DNA of 64,000 nt from Barthelona sp. PCE. Its lineage: Eukaryota > Metamonada: BaSk clade. The notes beneath the pieces were generated by a model. The model had not been told where the DNA came from and did not search any database. It saw nothing but the letters and a program-made list of their open reading frames with translations. A program made the position numbers and the translations under genes. This document shows positions 1-9,336 of the stretch, piece by piece. Position 1 is the first letter of the stretch. Each line of letters begins with the position of its first letter. The stretch is taken from positions 1,488,001 through 1,552,000 of the forward strand of contig JAUFOR010000003.1 in NCBI GenBank assembly GCA_040285745.1, written 5' to 3'.

Positions 1-948
1 ATATTCACTCCAATCGGATCCAAAGTCGTTGTGAGTAGTAGTAATGAATATAGAAATACCAAGCGAATGTGTATAATGGACAAATACACCAGTTTAGCCA
101 TATATACACCTTTGCAGGTGTTTACAGGGTGCAATTTTAAATTTGATATGTTGAGGCCCACTTTACAGGAACCATCTATCTTTTACCGCACGGCACACAT
201 CGACGATGATTACTCCACGATTGAGATGTTCGATTTTTCTGATGGAGAGTTTAAGTTCATCAACAATGTTGATCTTCTCTTTGAGTTTCAAGGTTGTTTG
301 TTGAATAGACGCTTTTTATTTTGTGAATCTCGTTCCCATTCCAGAAGCTCAAACGTTGAAGGTCATATTTTTGATCTAGAACTTGATGAAGACGTTAGTA
401 TGCATATCATCAATCATGCAACCACTCTACAATACGTTGTTATCAGAAACTATGTTTTTTTGATTGGTTATTACAGAAACAAATGCAGTGTTAGGGGTAT
501 GTTTTCTTTTGCAATTGCAAATGACTGAAAGCCTACTTTTGAAGAACATAATCCTATGATGTACGTTAGTCTTTGATCTCACACCAGGAGATAATCACAT
601 AATCTGGAGAAAGGGTAAGAAGTACTTCAGCAGCATGGTTCTAGGTGGAAAATTGGCCAATTTCCAGTTTCTTTTTCAGATGACAAAGCGTGAAGTCAAT
701 TGTTTATTTGTTTTAGGGATCATTGATATCCCACTATCATTCACAAGAAGAAAGCAACGTTTAGAGACGCTCCATTTGCCCTTGATCTGTACAATAACTC
801 TCTTTTGCTGTTGGTGGGAGATCAAGGATATGTAGAAGTCAACGGTGTGAAAATGATTCGAGACAACGTAAAATTCATTAGTCTGTCGACTTCCACACAC
901 AATGTGATGTCTCTAAATTTTCTGCATTTGGATTTTTTAAGTAGTTAA
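1..948 (+). CDS. 3' part of a spliced unknown gene (5' end outside window)
   Basis: The frame is open from base 1, so the gene starts upstream. Exon A (1-496) encodes an Asp- and aromatic-rich sequence that looks like beta-structure. A donor GTATGT at 497 joined to the AG at 568-569 keeps the frame open and gives the junction CSVR|VFDLTPGD. Coding-like sequence then switches frame again; an intron from GTAAGA at 615 to about 754 would connect it to the last stretch (KATFRDAPFALDLYNNS..., ending TAA at 946-948). That second junction is the least certain: its acceptor is purine-rich and the intron (140 nt) is longer than others here. The alternating hydrophobic strands and a VFDL-type strand suggest a beta-propeller, but I do not recognise the family. 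If the splices are wrong, this is a frameshifted pseudogene. Confidence 0.45.
497..569 (+). other. probable intron (73 nt)
   Basis: Donor GTATGT, acceptor ACGTTAG. It removes an in-frame TGA at 526-528 and restores a continuous frame into 570 onwards. Its donor matches the introns of the RSP16-like and RSP7-like genes in this window. Confidence 0.5.
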
Positions 949-978
949 TAGTAAAGAAAAACTTAACACTGTTTATTG

Positions 979-2727
979 TTAGAACCCCTGGAAGACCTTA
1001 CAATCATCACCAACCGTGTCAATCTTCATAAAACCAATTGCACGACCATCTAAACGGAGTGCAACAGCCTGCAAACACCTCTCGCCAACAACTCTGAAAG
1101 GCTGTCTTCTCACAACCTCGATTGTTATTCTGGGGTCATGTTTGATAGTGTGCCATATAGACTGTGCAAGGAAATGCACCTCCTTATCCGATGTTCCTAT
1201 TCTGCGGATGATACCTGTGATCATTTCACCGCACCAACAACATTCAATTTCTTCACCTAACAATAAAGGTCGTTTGGGGTTAAACAGCGGCGTCAGCCTG
1301 AATTCACCCTCAATGAGATCATACGTTTCATTGTCATGCTCCCACATGAGAATGTCACCGGGTGTGATGTTATGGTGACCAGCCAGGCGAATTTTGACAA
1401 AATCACCGGTTGCAGCTGCTGTTGTCATTGCTCCAAACACCTCGATAGACTTGACTGTGACAGCTTCAGCGTTATGGCCGACGAGAAGCTTGTCTCCTGT
1501 CGTCAAACAACCGCGCACGATACGTCCGTGAACGACAAGGCCCAACCCCTGCACAATTCCGCTCGAGAACACAACAACCATCGGTGGTTGCTCTAAGAGC
1601 TCACGGGAAGGTGCCTTATCGACGAGGTTCTTCTCCATCTGATCTAAAAGGGTGACGCTGGTCCCCAGATCCTCAGATGGAGCATTGATGTTAAGGTGGG
1701 GGGCCTGTACGGAGTTGGAACGCGCAACAATGGGCACAAAACGCACATTTTTGTTGAGTTTTAGTATGTGCATCAAAGCGTTCTTGACCTCGTTGAATTT
1801 AGATAACATATCAGCCTCACGATCCAGTTTGTTCACAGCGACGATCAGTGGATGGTTTTCATTCATTAAACCAAGAAAACTGGCAACACTGAGATGCTCA
1901 AAAAGTTGACCGGTTTTTGCAAACTGGACGATTTCCGAAATGGGGTCTGATCCGTCAACCACAAGCACAGCACTGTCGGCAACAACAGCACCACGGAATG
2001 CCTCACCAACAAAGTCGCGATGACCAGGGCAATCACATAACACGATTGGTGTTTCCCGGAGAGAGACTGTTCTGTGGTTTGCATAGATGGTCACTCCCTT
2101 CTCCTGCTCTGTTGCATCGTCATCAAACAAGAAAGCGAGATCCCAAGAATTCATCTTCAACACTTCTGCCCTCCTCTGTGCTCTGTGCAAGGTTCGCTCG
2201 TTGATTGCGCCCAGAACGTCAAGTAAACGTCCACACAATGTTGATTTTCCAGCATCAACATGCCCTAAAACGACAAAAGTTAGAGATTTCGATCTACGTT
2301 CAGCCAATCGATCAACTGTGCGGCGGATATGCTTTGAGTCGGTACGCTCGACCTTCTTCTCGATAACAAGCTCATCCTCCTCCTCAGTCTTATTAACACT
2401 GGATGTAGCAGCACGGAAAACGCTTGGTGAAGGAGAGATCGTCATCATTCGTCCGTCAATCTCAACTGTAAGTGTCGGGGCCTCCTTCTTTACCAATTTA
2501 AGGACTCTTTTTGGCTGCGGTGGCTTTGCTGGCTCTTCCATTAAAGAAGGTGTTGGTGAGGGTGAGGGTGTTGCTGCTGGTGTATCTTCGGGAAAATCAT
2601 CGAAGAAATCGTTCTCATCGTTCGGGATGGGCTGTTGTGTTTCATGTTCATCGTATGAATCGTAATAGTCATCATAGTCGTCATAATCAAGGTCGTAGTC
2701 GTAGCTTTTCTGTCTCCTATGTGACAT
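979..2727 (-). CDS. HBS1: HBS1-like translational GTPase (eRF3/EF-1A family)
   Basis: This 582-residue protein is a translational GTPase of the EF-1alpha/eRF3/HBS1 family, which with Dom34/Pelota rescues stalled ribosomes in the cytoplasm. The G1 loop GHVDAGKST lies near residues 155-163; G3 is DCPGH rather than the usual DxPGH form with Ala, and G4 is NKLD. Two beta-barrel domains follow, as in the family. The N-terminus starts with basic residues and then a dense Tyr/Asp tract (YDYDLDYDDYDDYY), like the start of animal HBS1 proteins, followed by a Pro/Ser linker. This favours HBS1 over eRF3, whose N-terminal extension is usually Gln/Asn-rich or binds PABP. Length is close to yeast Hbs1 (about 610). 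The start is the first ATG, 12 nt downstream of a CCTTTTC-like element on the coding strand. eRF3 remains the main alternative. Confidence 0.8.
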   Translation of the reverse strand: MSHRRQKSYDYDLDYDDYDDYYDSYDEHETQQPIPNDENDFFDDFPEDTPAATPSPSPTPSLMEEPAKPPQPKRVLKLVKKEAPTLTVEIDGRMMTISPSPSVFRAATSSVNKTEEEDELVIEKKVERTDSKHIRRTVDRLAERRSKSLTFVVLGHVDAGKSTLCGRLLDVLGAINERTLHRAQRRAEVLKMNSWDLAFLFDDDATEQEKGVTIYANHRTVSLRETPIVLCDCPGHRDFVGEAFRGAVVADSAVLVVDGSDPISEIVQFAKTGQLFEHLSVASFLGLMNENHPLIVAVNKLDREADMLSKFNEVKNALMHILKLNKNVRFVPIVARSNSVQAPHLNINAPSEDLGTSVTLLDQMEKNLVDKAPSRELLEQPPMVVVFSSGIVQGLGLVVHGRIVRGCLTTGDKLLVGHNAEAVTVKSIEVFGAMTTAAATGDFVKIRLAGHHNITPGDILMWEHDNETYDLIEGEFRLTPLFNPKRPLLLGEEIECCWCGEMITGIIRRIGTSDKEVHFLAQSIWHTIKHDPRITIEVVRRQPFRVVGERCLQAVALRLDGRAIGFMKIDTVGDDCKVFQGF

Positions 2728-2800
2728 TTTATGCGTTTAGAAAAGGGTACAATAGTTAAAATCGTTGTTATGATAATTTCATCTCTTTTAGGGTCATATT

Positions 2801-4171
2801 TTATTTGGAAATATCAATTAACAGGGTGACACACAGGTAACATGCAGCTAATTGCCACAATTCGGGCTTCTTTTCGTCAATTGCATTTTTTGCAACTCGC
2901 TGACAGTATTCATCAAGCTTATCATCACTATTTATCCTTCCACGGCGTGCGGCGGTCTCTAAAACTCCGCGACTGTGGCTATGACAGATAGATATGCATT
3001 GAAATGGAATACAGTGTTGAAGAGCTCTAGTTATAGTGAACATCGTGCACTTCTCGGAGTCAAACGTGTAGAAACGGCCTCCTATCAGTTCAACCGTCTC
3101 CCATGGCCACAAAATAGTATTGAGTTGATTCTTTTCTATTGTCCAATCCCTTCCTTTTCCGCTTCGTTGCACTTTCATGAATATCCATCTCCCATTGATT
3201 TCGAACAGAAATCTCAGCCTCTCGTGTTTTCCTGTGATATGTCTGCTCGAAAACCAGTTGCCTGGTGATGGTGTGTTTTTTTTGTAATGCTCATGAAGTG
3301 ATAGTGCAATAGTTTCTTCGCCCAACTCACTCTCTATATCATATATGTTGGATGGTATCCCCACCTGTTTTTCTTCCTCATCACTTCTGATCACATCGAG
3401 TTCAATATTCCAGCGACTGATGATCCCATCAAATATTTCTTTTTTTTTTCTGCGACTCTTCGGCTGGACAAATATCTCATCCCATAGAGCTGTGACTTCT
3501 GTGCATTTTTGTGTATCTACATTCTTTATGGATGGTGTTTGCAATTTTTTCCCTTTTCTTGAATTTTTTTTCTTGCCTTGAGCATTGTTTTTCGTCTGTG
3601 TGGGATGATTTTGTGGAGCCTCTTCCCTTTTTGCAGGAATAGATTTTGGCTCTTGTTTGACAGCAACAGTTTTTTTAACTTTAAGCGGTAATTCAAGAAG
3701 TGTAGGTTTTTGTTTTCTCTTTCTCGCCTGTAAATCCGCTCCACTTGGCGTATTCACCGCTGTCACAGGTCTTATTGTCTTTTTACGTGGTTTTTTTGAG
3801 GAAATAGACTTGCACTTGCCTATCATCCTTGTGTTCCTTTGAAGCCACTCTTCATTGTATAATAGTAATGTAATCACGGGCTCGATAACTTTTATGGTCG
3901 TACTGGGCGTGATTGATATGGATCTTACCCCAGTAAGCGTTGAAGGTGCATGTAAAGGTTGAATTGTACATAGTCGAAAAACTACATCAACATATGACTG
4001 TTTTGTTGAAAATTTGTGCCCTTTGAAGTCAAATATATGCGAATTATGTGCTACAACAATCTTGAGTTCTGATATGGATAAGCTTTCTATTGACTGTTTC
4101 AAGTTATCCGTTTTTTCCCAATTTACCAGAAGTTTTAGGTATATTTGAGTATATTCGAGTGATGTTTCCAT
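2801..4171 (-). CDS. unknown basic, probably nuclear protein
   Basis: I do not recognise this 456-residue protein. Residues 1-120 form a compact, mostly helical region. A Lys/Pro-rich linker of roughly 120 residues follows, with several nuclear-localisation-like clusters (KKPRKKT, RKRKQK, GKKKNSRKGKK). The C-terminal half (about 235-456) looks folded, with a Trp/Phe-rich beta segment (FEINGRWIFMKVQRSGKG) and a helical end. The linker composition suggests a DNA- or RNA-binding or chromatin-associated protein, but this is inference. It lies in tandem with HBS1 on the same strand, 73 bp upstream of it. The start is the first ATG after a poly-pyrimidine stretch (coding strand). Confidence 0.75.
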   Translation of the reverse strand: METSLEYTQIYLKLLVNWEKTDNLKQSIESLSISELKIVVAHNSHIFDFKGHKFSTKQSYVDVVFRLCTIQPLHAPSTLTGVRSISITPSTTIKVIEPVITLLLYNEEWLQRNTRMIGKCKSISSKKPRKKTIRPVTAVNTPSGADLQARKRKQKPTLLELPLKVKKTVAVKQEPKSIPAKREEAPQNHPTQTKNNAQGKKKNSRKGKKLQTPSIKNVDTQKCTEVTALWDEIFVQPKSRRKKKEIFDGIISRWNIELDVIRSDEEEKQVGIPSNIYDIESELGEETIALSLHEHYKKNTPSPGNWFSSRHITGKHERLRFLFEINGRWIFMKVQRSGKGRDWTIEKNQLNTILWPWETVELIGGRFYTFDSEKCTMFTITRALQHCIPFQCISICHSHSRGVLETAARRGRINSDDKLDEYCQRVAKNAIDEKKPELWQLAACYLCVTLLIDISK

Positions 4172-4371
4172 TTTTTTTTCTCTGTAAAAGGATATAATGG
4201 TGAAAGCTGAAAACAGGTTTTTTTCTATGCATATTAATATGTTTTGAAATTGTATAATGCAAAATTAAGAATGTTTTAACCATGTTTATATGACCATAAA
4301 AGTAACAAAACAAGAAGGAAATAGAGATAAAAAAATTACATCTCAAAAGACCAGTAATACCTATTTATTAT

Positions 4372-5019
4372 TTATAAGATCTTGAAAACCTTGAGCAGCA
4401 AGTAGATCACGGTACAAATAAGTACAAAAATCAAACAGCTAATGCAACAGCTCTTTGACATCTTTCGAATTTTATCAATATCAAAAGTAGCGTCTGCAGT
4501 TCTATGTGTTAAGGAAGTTTGCTTGCGATCGATGTTGTCGATTATCTGACCATGTTTATCGAATTCATCACTCATTGTGTGAGCGATGTTATCAAGAGTT
4601 GCAACACCAGCAGCCAGATGCTGTTCGATGAACTTGTCCTGATCATCCATGACATCCATTGTGCTGTCGATCAACTGTCTGTCAGACATGTGAGCGTTGT
4701 CTTTTCTGGAATCGTAAGCGCTAGCGTAAACTCCTGTATTTGTTGATACACGACTGCGACGTCCCTGTACGATACGGTTGAGGTTAGTACGCATGCCAGA
4801 GAGTTCATGCATGATAGGATCATAGCGAGGATGACTGCGACCTGCCCTATCGAGGCTACGGGTAGCTTCTTGAATTGATTTGCCCAAATTATCGATGTCC
4901 ACACGGATACGGTTGCGAAGCTGGGCTGTGGAGTTACCACTTCCCTCTTCGCTCAGCATACCGTTAAGGTTAGCGAATTGTCCTCTTAAACGTGTTAAAA
5001 GCTCATTGAAATTGGTCAT
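4372..5019 (-). CDS. Qc-SNARE, syntaxin 6/8-type
   Basis: This 215-residue tail-anchored SNARE has an N-terminal helical region (about 1-90) and a SNARE motif at roughly 120-185 beginning QDKFIEQHLAAGVATLDNIAHTM in heptad register. A single membrane anchor sits at the C-terminus (CCISCLIFVLICTVIYLLLKVF) with only a few residues after it. The spacing QD....L...V..L..IA..M..E...H...ID.ID is typical of Qc SNAREs of the syntaxin 6/8/10 (Tlg1) group, which act at the Golgi and endosomes. The vicinal Cys before the anchor could be palmitoylated. The assignment as SNARE is firm; the subclass rests on motif spacing only. Confidence 0.85.
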   Translation of the reverse strand: MTNFNELLTRLRGQFANLNGMLSEEGSGNSTAQLRNRIRVDIDNLGKSIQEATRSLDRAGRSHPRYDPIMHELSGMRTNLNRIVQGRRSRVSTNTGVYASAYDSRKDNAHMSDRQLIDSTMDVMDDQDKFIEQHLAAGVATLDNIAHTMSDEFDKHGQIIDNIDRKQTSLTHRTADATFDIDKIRKMSKSCCISCLIFVLICTVIYLLLKVFKIL

Positions 5020-5341
5020 CAGCGTAATTTATAACGTGAAAAACGTACAAGTGCGATGAAAGAAGAAGAAAAAAGAGTTACAAACCTCACTACTCTATTC
5101 AGGAAAATCTCACCCATTCAGAGGAATACATTCCCATTTAATCGCTGAAAACATTGCTCATATTTTCAAAGTCGAAATCACTCCAATTAATTCATCAAGA
5201 AACTCATAATGCCGCAATAACTAGTTCTATCTCCTCAGCTGATGGCAAGTAGATTTGCACGGTCGATGGACACAGCGCAATTCCATAAATTGAAAAGAAA
5301 AGCAATTTTTAAAATCTTTATCTATGTTTATTATGTTCAGT
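5020..5341. other. intergenic region, 322 bp
   Basis: This lies between the SNARE start and the Rictor stop. It holds only short open frames: 5056-5148 (+), about 30 residues, and one starting ATGGCAAGTAGATTTGCACG at about 5241 that runs into the Rictor 3' end. Neither has a recognisable product. I see no tRNA or snRNA signature. Confidence 0.5.
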
Positions 5342-8300
5342 CTAATTTCTTCTACAATACATGTGCGCCTTATCAGCTTCCGACGTTCTGTAGTCGTATT
5401 TTGGATCACAACCACACAAACAGCTTTCTTCATAACTTGTATCACTATACACATTACTTAACGCTATTACGAACTTTTCACACGCCGATCCGTCTTTAGT
5501 GTAGTCATTTGTGATGTATGGGAAGAAGAAAAGTTTCAAGAGTGTCAGGCGATGACGATATGTGTAAGGTAGATAAGTGAGCAAATGAAATAGAACTGCA
5601 ACGTCTTTAAACTGTGGGGCACGTTCTGAGTGTGCTAGCTTTGTTAAGCGGCTGAATAACTTGTTGGTCATGAACGGATTAAGTATGCCTCGTACATACG
5701 TGAAGAAGTCAGTCTGCCTATTATCTGTCGGGATCTCAACCACGGGCGGCAGAACAGCTGGTGGATCGTTGGGCCACATCAGGATACGGTCGTAGTTGGA
5801 ACCTGTAGGAATGATGATGAACTGATGGGCCGAGGCAGGGAAGTGCCATCCCAGACTGTCAAGACTGCTCTTGATGATATCGTTGCTGCTCAATAAGCCA
5901 AACATCACAAAAATGGTGAATCTTAAATCAAGATCACGTGTTGTAAGCATGAAGAAGTGTAAATCACGGATGATGGATGAATACTCTACGCTCACGTACT
6001 GCAGTGAGTGCTGTGAGTTCATCAGCCATAGACAGTCGCAGATGGTTGCTCTCTTGAACTCGAGATTACGATAGTCTCTTAATGAAGCTGAATTCTTCAA
6101 CACATCAAATTCACAGTAACTTTGTTTGTATAGGATAAACTTCCGCAAAAAATCAAAACAGCTCTCAAAAACGCCAATTTCACGAAGATAATCAGTACCT
6201 GCCTGTGTTTGTACGAGTTGGTCATATAAGTGGGGCTCAATATTAATGACTGGGAGATGGTGCTCATCGTACAATATAGGATGCCTCTGTATATTGCTCT
6301 TGTTGTTACGATACTTCTGGTTAGACTCCAGTATCTTCACAACAGTGTCTGGTCCGAACGCCCTTGCAAACGTATCGTCCAACTGACGAAGCCAGGCTAT
6401 GCTGGGTGACGGGGAATTTGCCAGTGTTTTGGCCAACCAGTCTACGTTGTATAGCCACTCGAAACCGCCCTCAACTGAGAACAATTTCAGCAGTAGACTG
6501 CTGTCAATTTTCTCAAGATTGGGTCTTTTTGCAATAATTGCACTAATATTATTAATATCGTTTGCGCACTCCATCAGGATTGAGTTCGCACACGAAGACA
6601 CGTGTTCGTCCTCGTCCCATAGCTGGGTGATGAGTACATTGATCAGCCAATCCGAGTCAATGCGCAACTGGGCAAAGTTCCTCATCAGGTACCTGAAGAA
6701 CTGTGTGATGAATAATCTGATGTTAGCCTTCGAGTGGAAGCACGCCTGAGACAGATATACCCGAGGGTCAGCGTCCAATCTGTAATCAAGGCTCATAATG
6801 AGCAGAAGAACGAGATCGACACGAATGGAAGATATCTCCCTCAGCTTGTAGAAGAGGTCCAGGTACCCAGTATGTCTGAGGATACTGATGCCCAGTTCAT
6901 TACTGGACAGCACACCAAGCACGTTAAAGATTTCCTGTGTCAACGTGTTAGACAATCGGCTGATGCTAAATATTGGGGGCGGGGGGACCATACATCCGAA
7001 TATGGAGTTGTGGAAGCTCTGCAGATGCAGCGGCACCTCCCTTCGATGCTGTCCCAATAGCCTGAGAAGTTCCCTCAGGCGAACACCCTCTTCCTCCAGA
7101 TTGATCTCGCGAACATCGTTCGGTTTGTTATTATTGTGAACGCTCCTCGACCTGAACCGCTGGAAAACAGGCTGGTTGTTATCAACCGCCTTTGTTAGAA
7201 GCACTAAATTGACTTCATACTCCAAACAAATAAGAATCTCTTGCAACAAATTGGTGCTCAGCAGAAGTTTCACCTTCGAGTCTTCCATGTCGACAGCACT
7301 GATGATTAGCGACTTGAGGATTACCTTAAGAACCAACACAATTCGGTTAAATTTGTTGAGCGAGGACAGATGGTGGAATCCTGTTTCTGTTGGGAGCGCG
7401 AACTTTAATAGACGACGAAGGAACTTCGAACGAACCAGATAGTTGAAATTGTCCACGTCCACGATCTTTAATCCATCCAAAAATTTTGCAAAAATAAGGT
7501 TGTTATCCGAAGTAACTTCTTTTAGGTTTGTAACATAATTGAACACAACATAGATAAAGTCCCAATTCCAGGCAAGGCAATCCCTGTTGTTGAGGACCGC
7601 AGTGCTGTCGATGAGATCTCTGAAATAATTGGTTGATAAAGAAGATTTGAGATAAAAATTTAAAAATGAGCTGAAAATGAAGTTTGACTTATTTTGATTC
7701 TTTTTCATCATCAACTGGTTCTGTTGGTACTCCTCGAGAGACTTAAGTAGCTGGAGTCCCAGTACATTACTCTTTGTACTCAAGGCACTGGGTTCTTTCG
7801 ACGCTGCAGTCAGGAACCCTTTAAGGATTTCCGGGAAAGAGTACAACTTGGTGCACCACGCTGCGTTAAGCAGGTCCTCAGACAAGGATATGATGCAATT
7901 CATCGCGGGAATCACGTAAATGTGATCCCTTTCGTCACTCTGCATACCCAGCTGGATGAGCTCATTAAAGAAGTTCTTCTTGATAAGGGTGAGGTGTAGA
8001 AGGGAGTACATAATGTGTGAAACGTTAAAATTGTAAAGAGGGCTGTTCTCGAGCGATTGACTTTTCGTGAACAAAACGTCAAGCTTCTTCCTGAATTTTT
8101 TGAGAACATCAGTCGCATCAAGCGCGTGTGGTTCTGTCCCTGTCCCTGATGGTATCTGTATATCTGACTTTGAATCGCGTTTGGTTAATCCTAGCACATG
8201 CTCAAAGACTTCAAAAATGCTAACTCTCAATAGTGTTGGAGTAGTTGGGAGTTGCATGAATTGGATAAGATCGTCCAAAATGAACGCATTGACCCAACAC

Positions 8301-9247
8301 AATCCTACCCAAGAAGAAAGGAAACTACGAAGGATCCGAGTGCAGTTTGTGAGGATCTTCCTGAAAAACATCTCTCTATCCTTCTGTGATACTTTTCTAT
8401 CATTGTTAATGAGGAGCTCGTTCCTCAGCAGAGGGTGGAACAAATACTTTATATCGTCGTTTGAAAGATATGGACGCTTCAATGGATCAGCCAATAAAGA
8501 GATGAAACACAGCACGATACGATCACTAATATCTATTGTTGATGAGAACAATGCATGTTTCAATAAAATCGGAATAACTTTGTGCTGCTTTGCGATTGCA
8601 GGGTGCAAAAATAATATTTCTATTAAAAATTCTAATGCCACAGGTGATACACGATGTTTTATATCACACAAACTTACAAGAGTTGAAACACAATAACGGG
8701 GGATGAGAAATGGATTGATTGTGATGATTTGTTTTATAAAACAAAATATTTCTGATCGAACTTCATCAGCACTGTCGAACAAAAGTGAAAATATGATAAA
8801 ATGGTATCTGCGTTCCCATAACAACCGTAACAACGCGTCTGTTGCCGCGAATCTGCGGATAAGAACGAGTGAATATTGTCTTATTTTGGGGTGCATGCTG
8901 AACAAATGATTTATCAAAACAGTAAAGAACTTATCAATATGTTCTGAATTCTCTACACAATATACGATGTCTTTCCAGATGCGTACAATTGGGTTTTGTG
9001 AAGAAAACCAGATCAAATGCTCAAGAACGTTCTCAAGATGCTCTTTCTTCAAGAAGCGATGACTTAGAACAAAAACTTCCATAAAATCGAAGAGGGATTC
9101 GAAGGGATTGTCCAAGGAAAGAGACTCAAACTTAATGTTTGGTAAATCGAGGGGATTCAGGATTGATCCATCACGTGCTGGTGTATAGCAAAATGGAGAG
9201 GTGGCATGCACGTCAAATGAGGGCTTATACTGCAACAGGTGCTTCAT
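5342..9247 (-). CDS. RICTOR: Rictor-like TORC2 scaffold (Pianissimo/Ste16/Tsc11 family)
   Basis: This 1301-residue, all-helical protein matches the architecture of Rictor, the scaffold subunit that defines TOR complex 2. The middle region has the family pattern LG...LRHTGYLDLFYKL..., then LDYRLDADPRVYLSQA, then an RLF.T..FRYLMR segment and LITQLWDEDEHV...A..IL.E. The late segment starting CDCLWLMNS, with LRFTIFVMFGLLSS and LGWHFP, corresponds to the RICTOR_V-type repeat (LW.iG...RGT.FY.LGL.s...L..LGW). It is shorter than animal Rictor (about 1700), lacking the long phosphorylated C-terminal tail, and near fungal/Dictyostelium sizes. The longer open frame to 9319 begins with TTG; the first ATG is at 9247. 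It is divergent from GCN5, with 89 bp between the starts, so both share one short promoter region. Confidence 0.75.
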   Translation of the reverse strand: MKHLLQYKPSFDVHATSPFCYTPARDGSILNPLDLPNIKFESLSLDNPFESLFDFMEVFVLSHRFLKKEHLENVLEHLIWFSSQNPIVRIWKDIVYCVENSEHIDKFFTVLINHLFSMHPKIRQYSLVLIRRFAATDALLRLLWERRYHFIIFSLLFDSADEVRSEIFCFIKQIITINPFLIPRYCVSTLVSLCDIKHRVSPVALEFLIEILFLHPAIAKQHKVIPILLKHALFSSTIDISDRIVLCFISLLADPLKRPYLSNDDIKYLFHPLLRNELLINNDRKVSQKDREMFFRKILTNCTRILRSFLSSWVGLCWVNAFILDDLIQFMQLPTTPTLLRVSIFEVFEHVLGLTKRDSKSDIQIPSGTGTEPHALDATDVLKKFRKKLDVLFTKSQSLENSPLYNFNVSHIMYSLLHLTLIKKNFFNELIQLGMQSDERDHIYVIPAMNCIISLSEDLLNAAWCTKLYSFPEILKGFLTAASKEPSALSTKSNVLGLQLLKSLEEYQQNQLMMKKNQNKSNFIFSSFLNFYLKSSLSTNYFRDLIDSTAVLNNRDCLAWNWDFIYVVFNYVTNLKEVTSDNNLIFAKFLDGLKIVDVDNFNYLVRSKFLRRLLKFALPTETGFHHLSSLNKFNRIVLVLKVILKSLIISAVDMEDSKVKLLLSTNLLQEILICLEYEVNLVLLTKAVDNNQPVFQRFRSRSVHNNNKPNDVREINLEEEGVRLRELLRLLGQHRREVPLHLQSFHNSIFGCMVPPPPIFSISRLSNTLTQEIFNVLGVLSSNELGISILRHTGYLDLFYKLREISSIRVDLVLLLIMSLDYRLDADPRVYLSQACFHSKANIRLFITQFFRYLMRNFAQLRIDSDWLINVLITQLWDEDEHVSSCANSILMECANDINNISAIIAKRPNLEKIDSSLLLKLFSVEGGFEWLYNVDWLAKTLANSPSPSIAWLRQLDDTFARAFGPDTVVKILESNQKYRNNKSNIQRHPILYDEHHLPVINIEPHLYDQLVQTQAGTDYLREIGVFESCFDFLRKFILYKQSYCEFDVLKNSASLRDYRNLEFKRATICDCLWLMNSQHSLQYVSVEYSSIIRDLHFFMLTTRDLDLRFTIFVMFGLLSSNDIIKSSLDSLGWHFPASAHQFIIIPTGSNYDRILMWPNDPPAVLPPVVEIPTDNRQTDFFTYVRGILNPFMTNKLFSRLTKLAHSERAPQFKDVAVLFHLLTYLPYTYRHRLTLLKLFFFPYITNDYTKDGSACEKFVIALSNVYSDTSYEESCLCGCDPKYDYRTSEADKAHMYCRRN

Positions 9248-9336
9248 ATAAAGGTTACAGTCATTGTAAAGGATAAAGAAAATAAAAACAATGCAGAATA
9301 ATTTTGGAACCAAACACAAAGTACAAAGCGGAATTA
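9248..9336. promoter_or_regulatory. divergent promoter, Rictor-like / GCN5
   Basis: Only 89 bp separate the two start codons. On the Rictor coding strand there are two CCTTTA-type blocks (seen on the + strand as AAAGGTTAC and AAAGGATAAAG). No TATA box is obvious. Confidence 0.4.

Noticed and set aside
2087-2665. 192-residue plus-strand Ser-rich open frame
   Set aside because: Antisense of the HBS1 gene; serine runs are the reverse reading of acidic codons.
5056-5148. About 30-residue plus-strand open frame in the SNARE-Rictor gap
   Set aside because: Too short, no homology sense, and ends in an intergenic AT-rich region; conservation would be needed.
8067-8696. 209-residue plus-strand open frame
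   Set aside because: Antisense of Rictor without domain or start context.
5342-9247. First impression of Raptor (TORC1)
   Set aside because: No caspase-like RNC domain and no WD40 propeller; the RICTOR_V-like segment fits Rictor instead.
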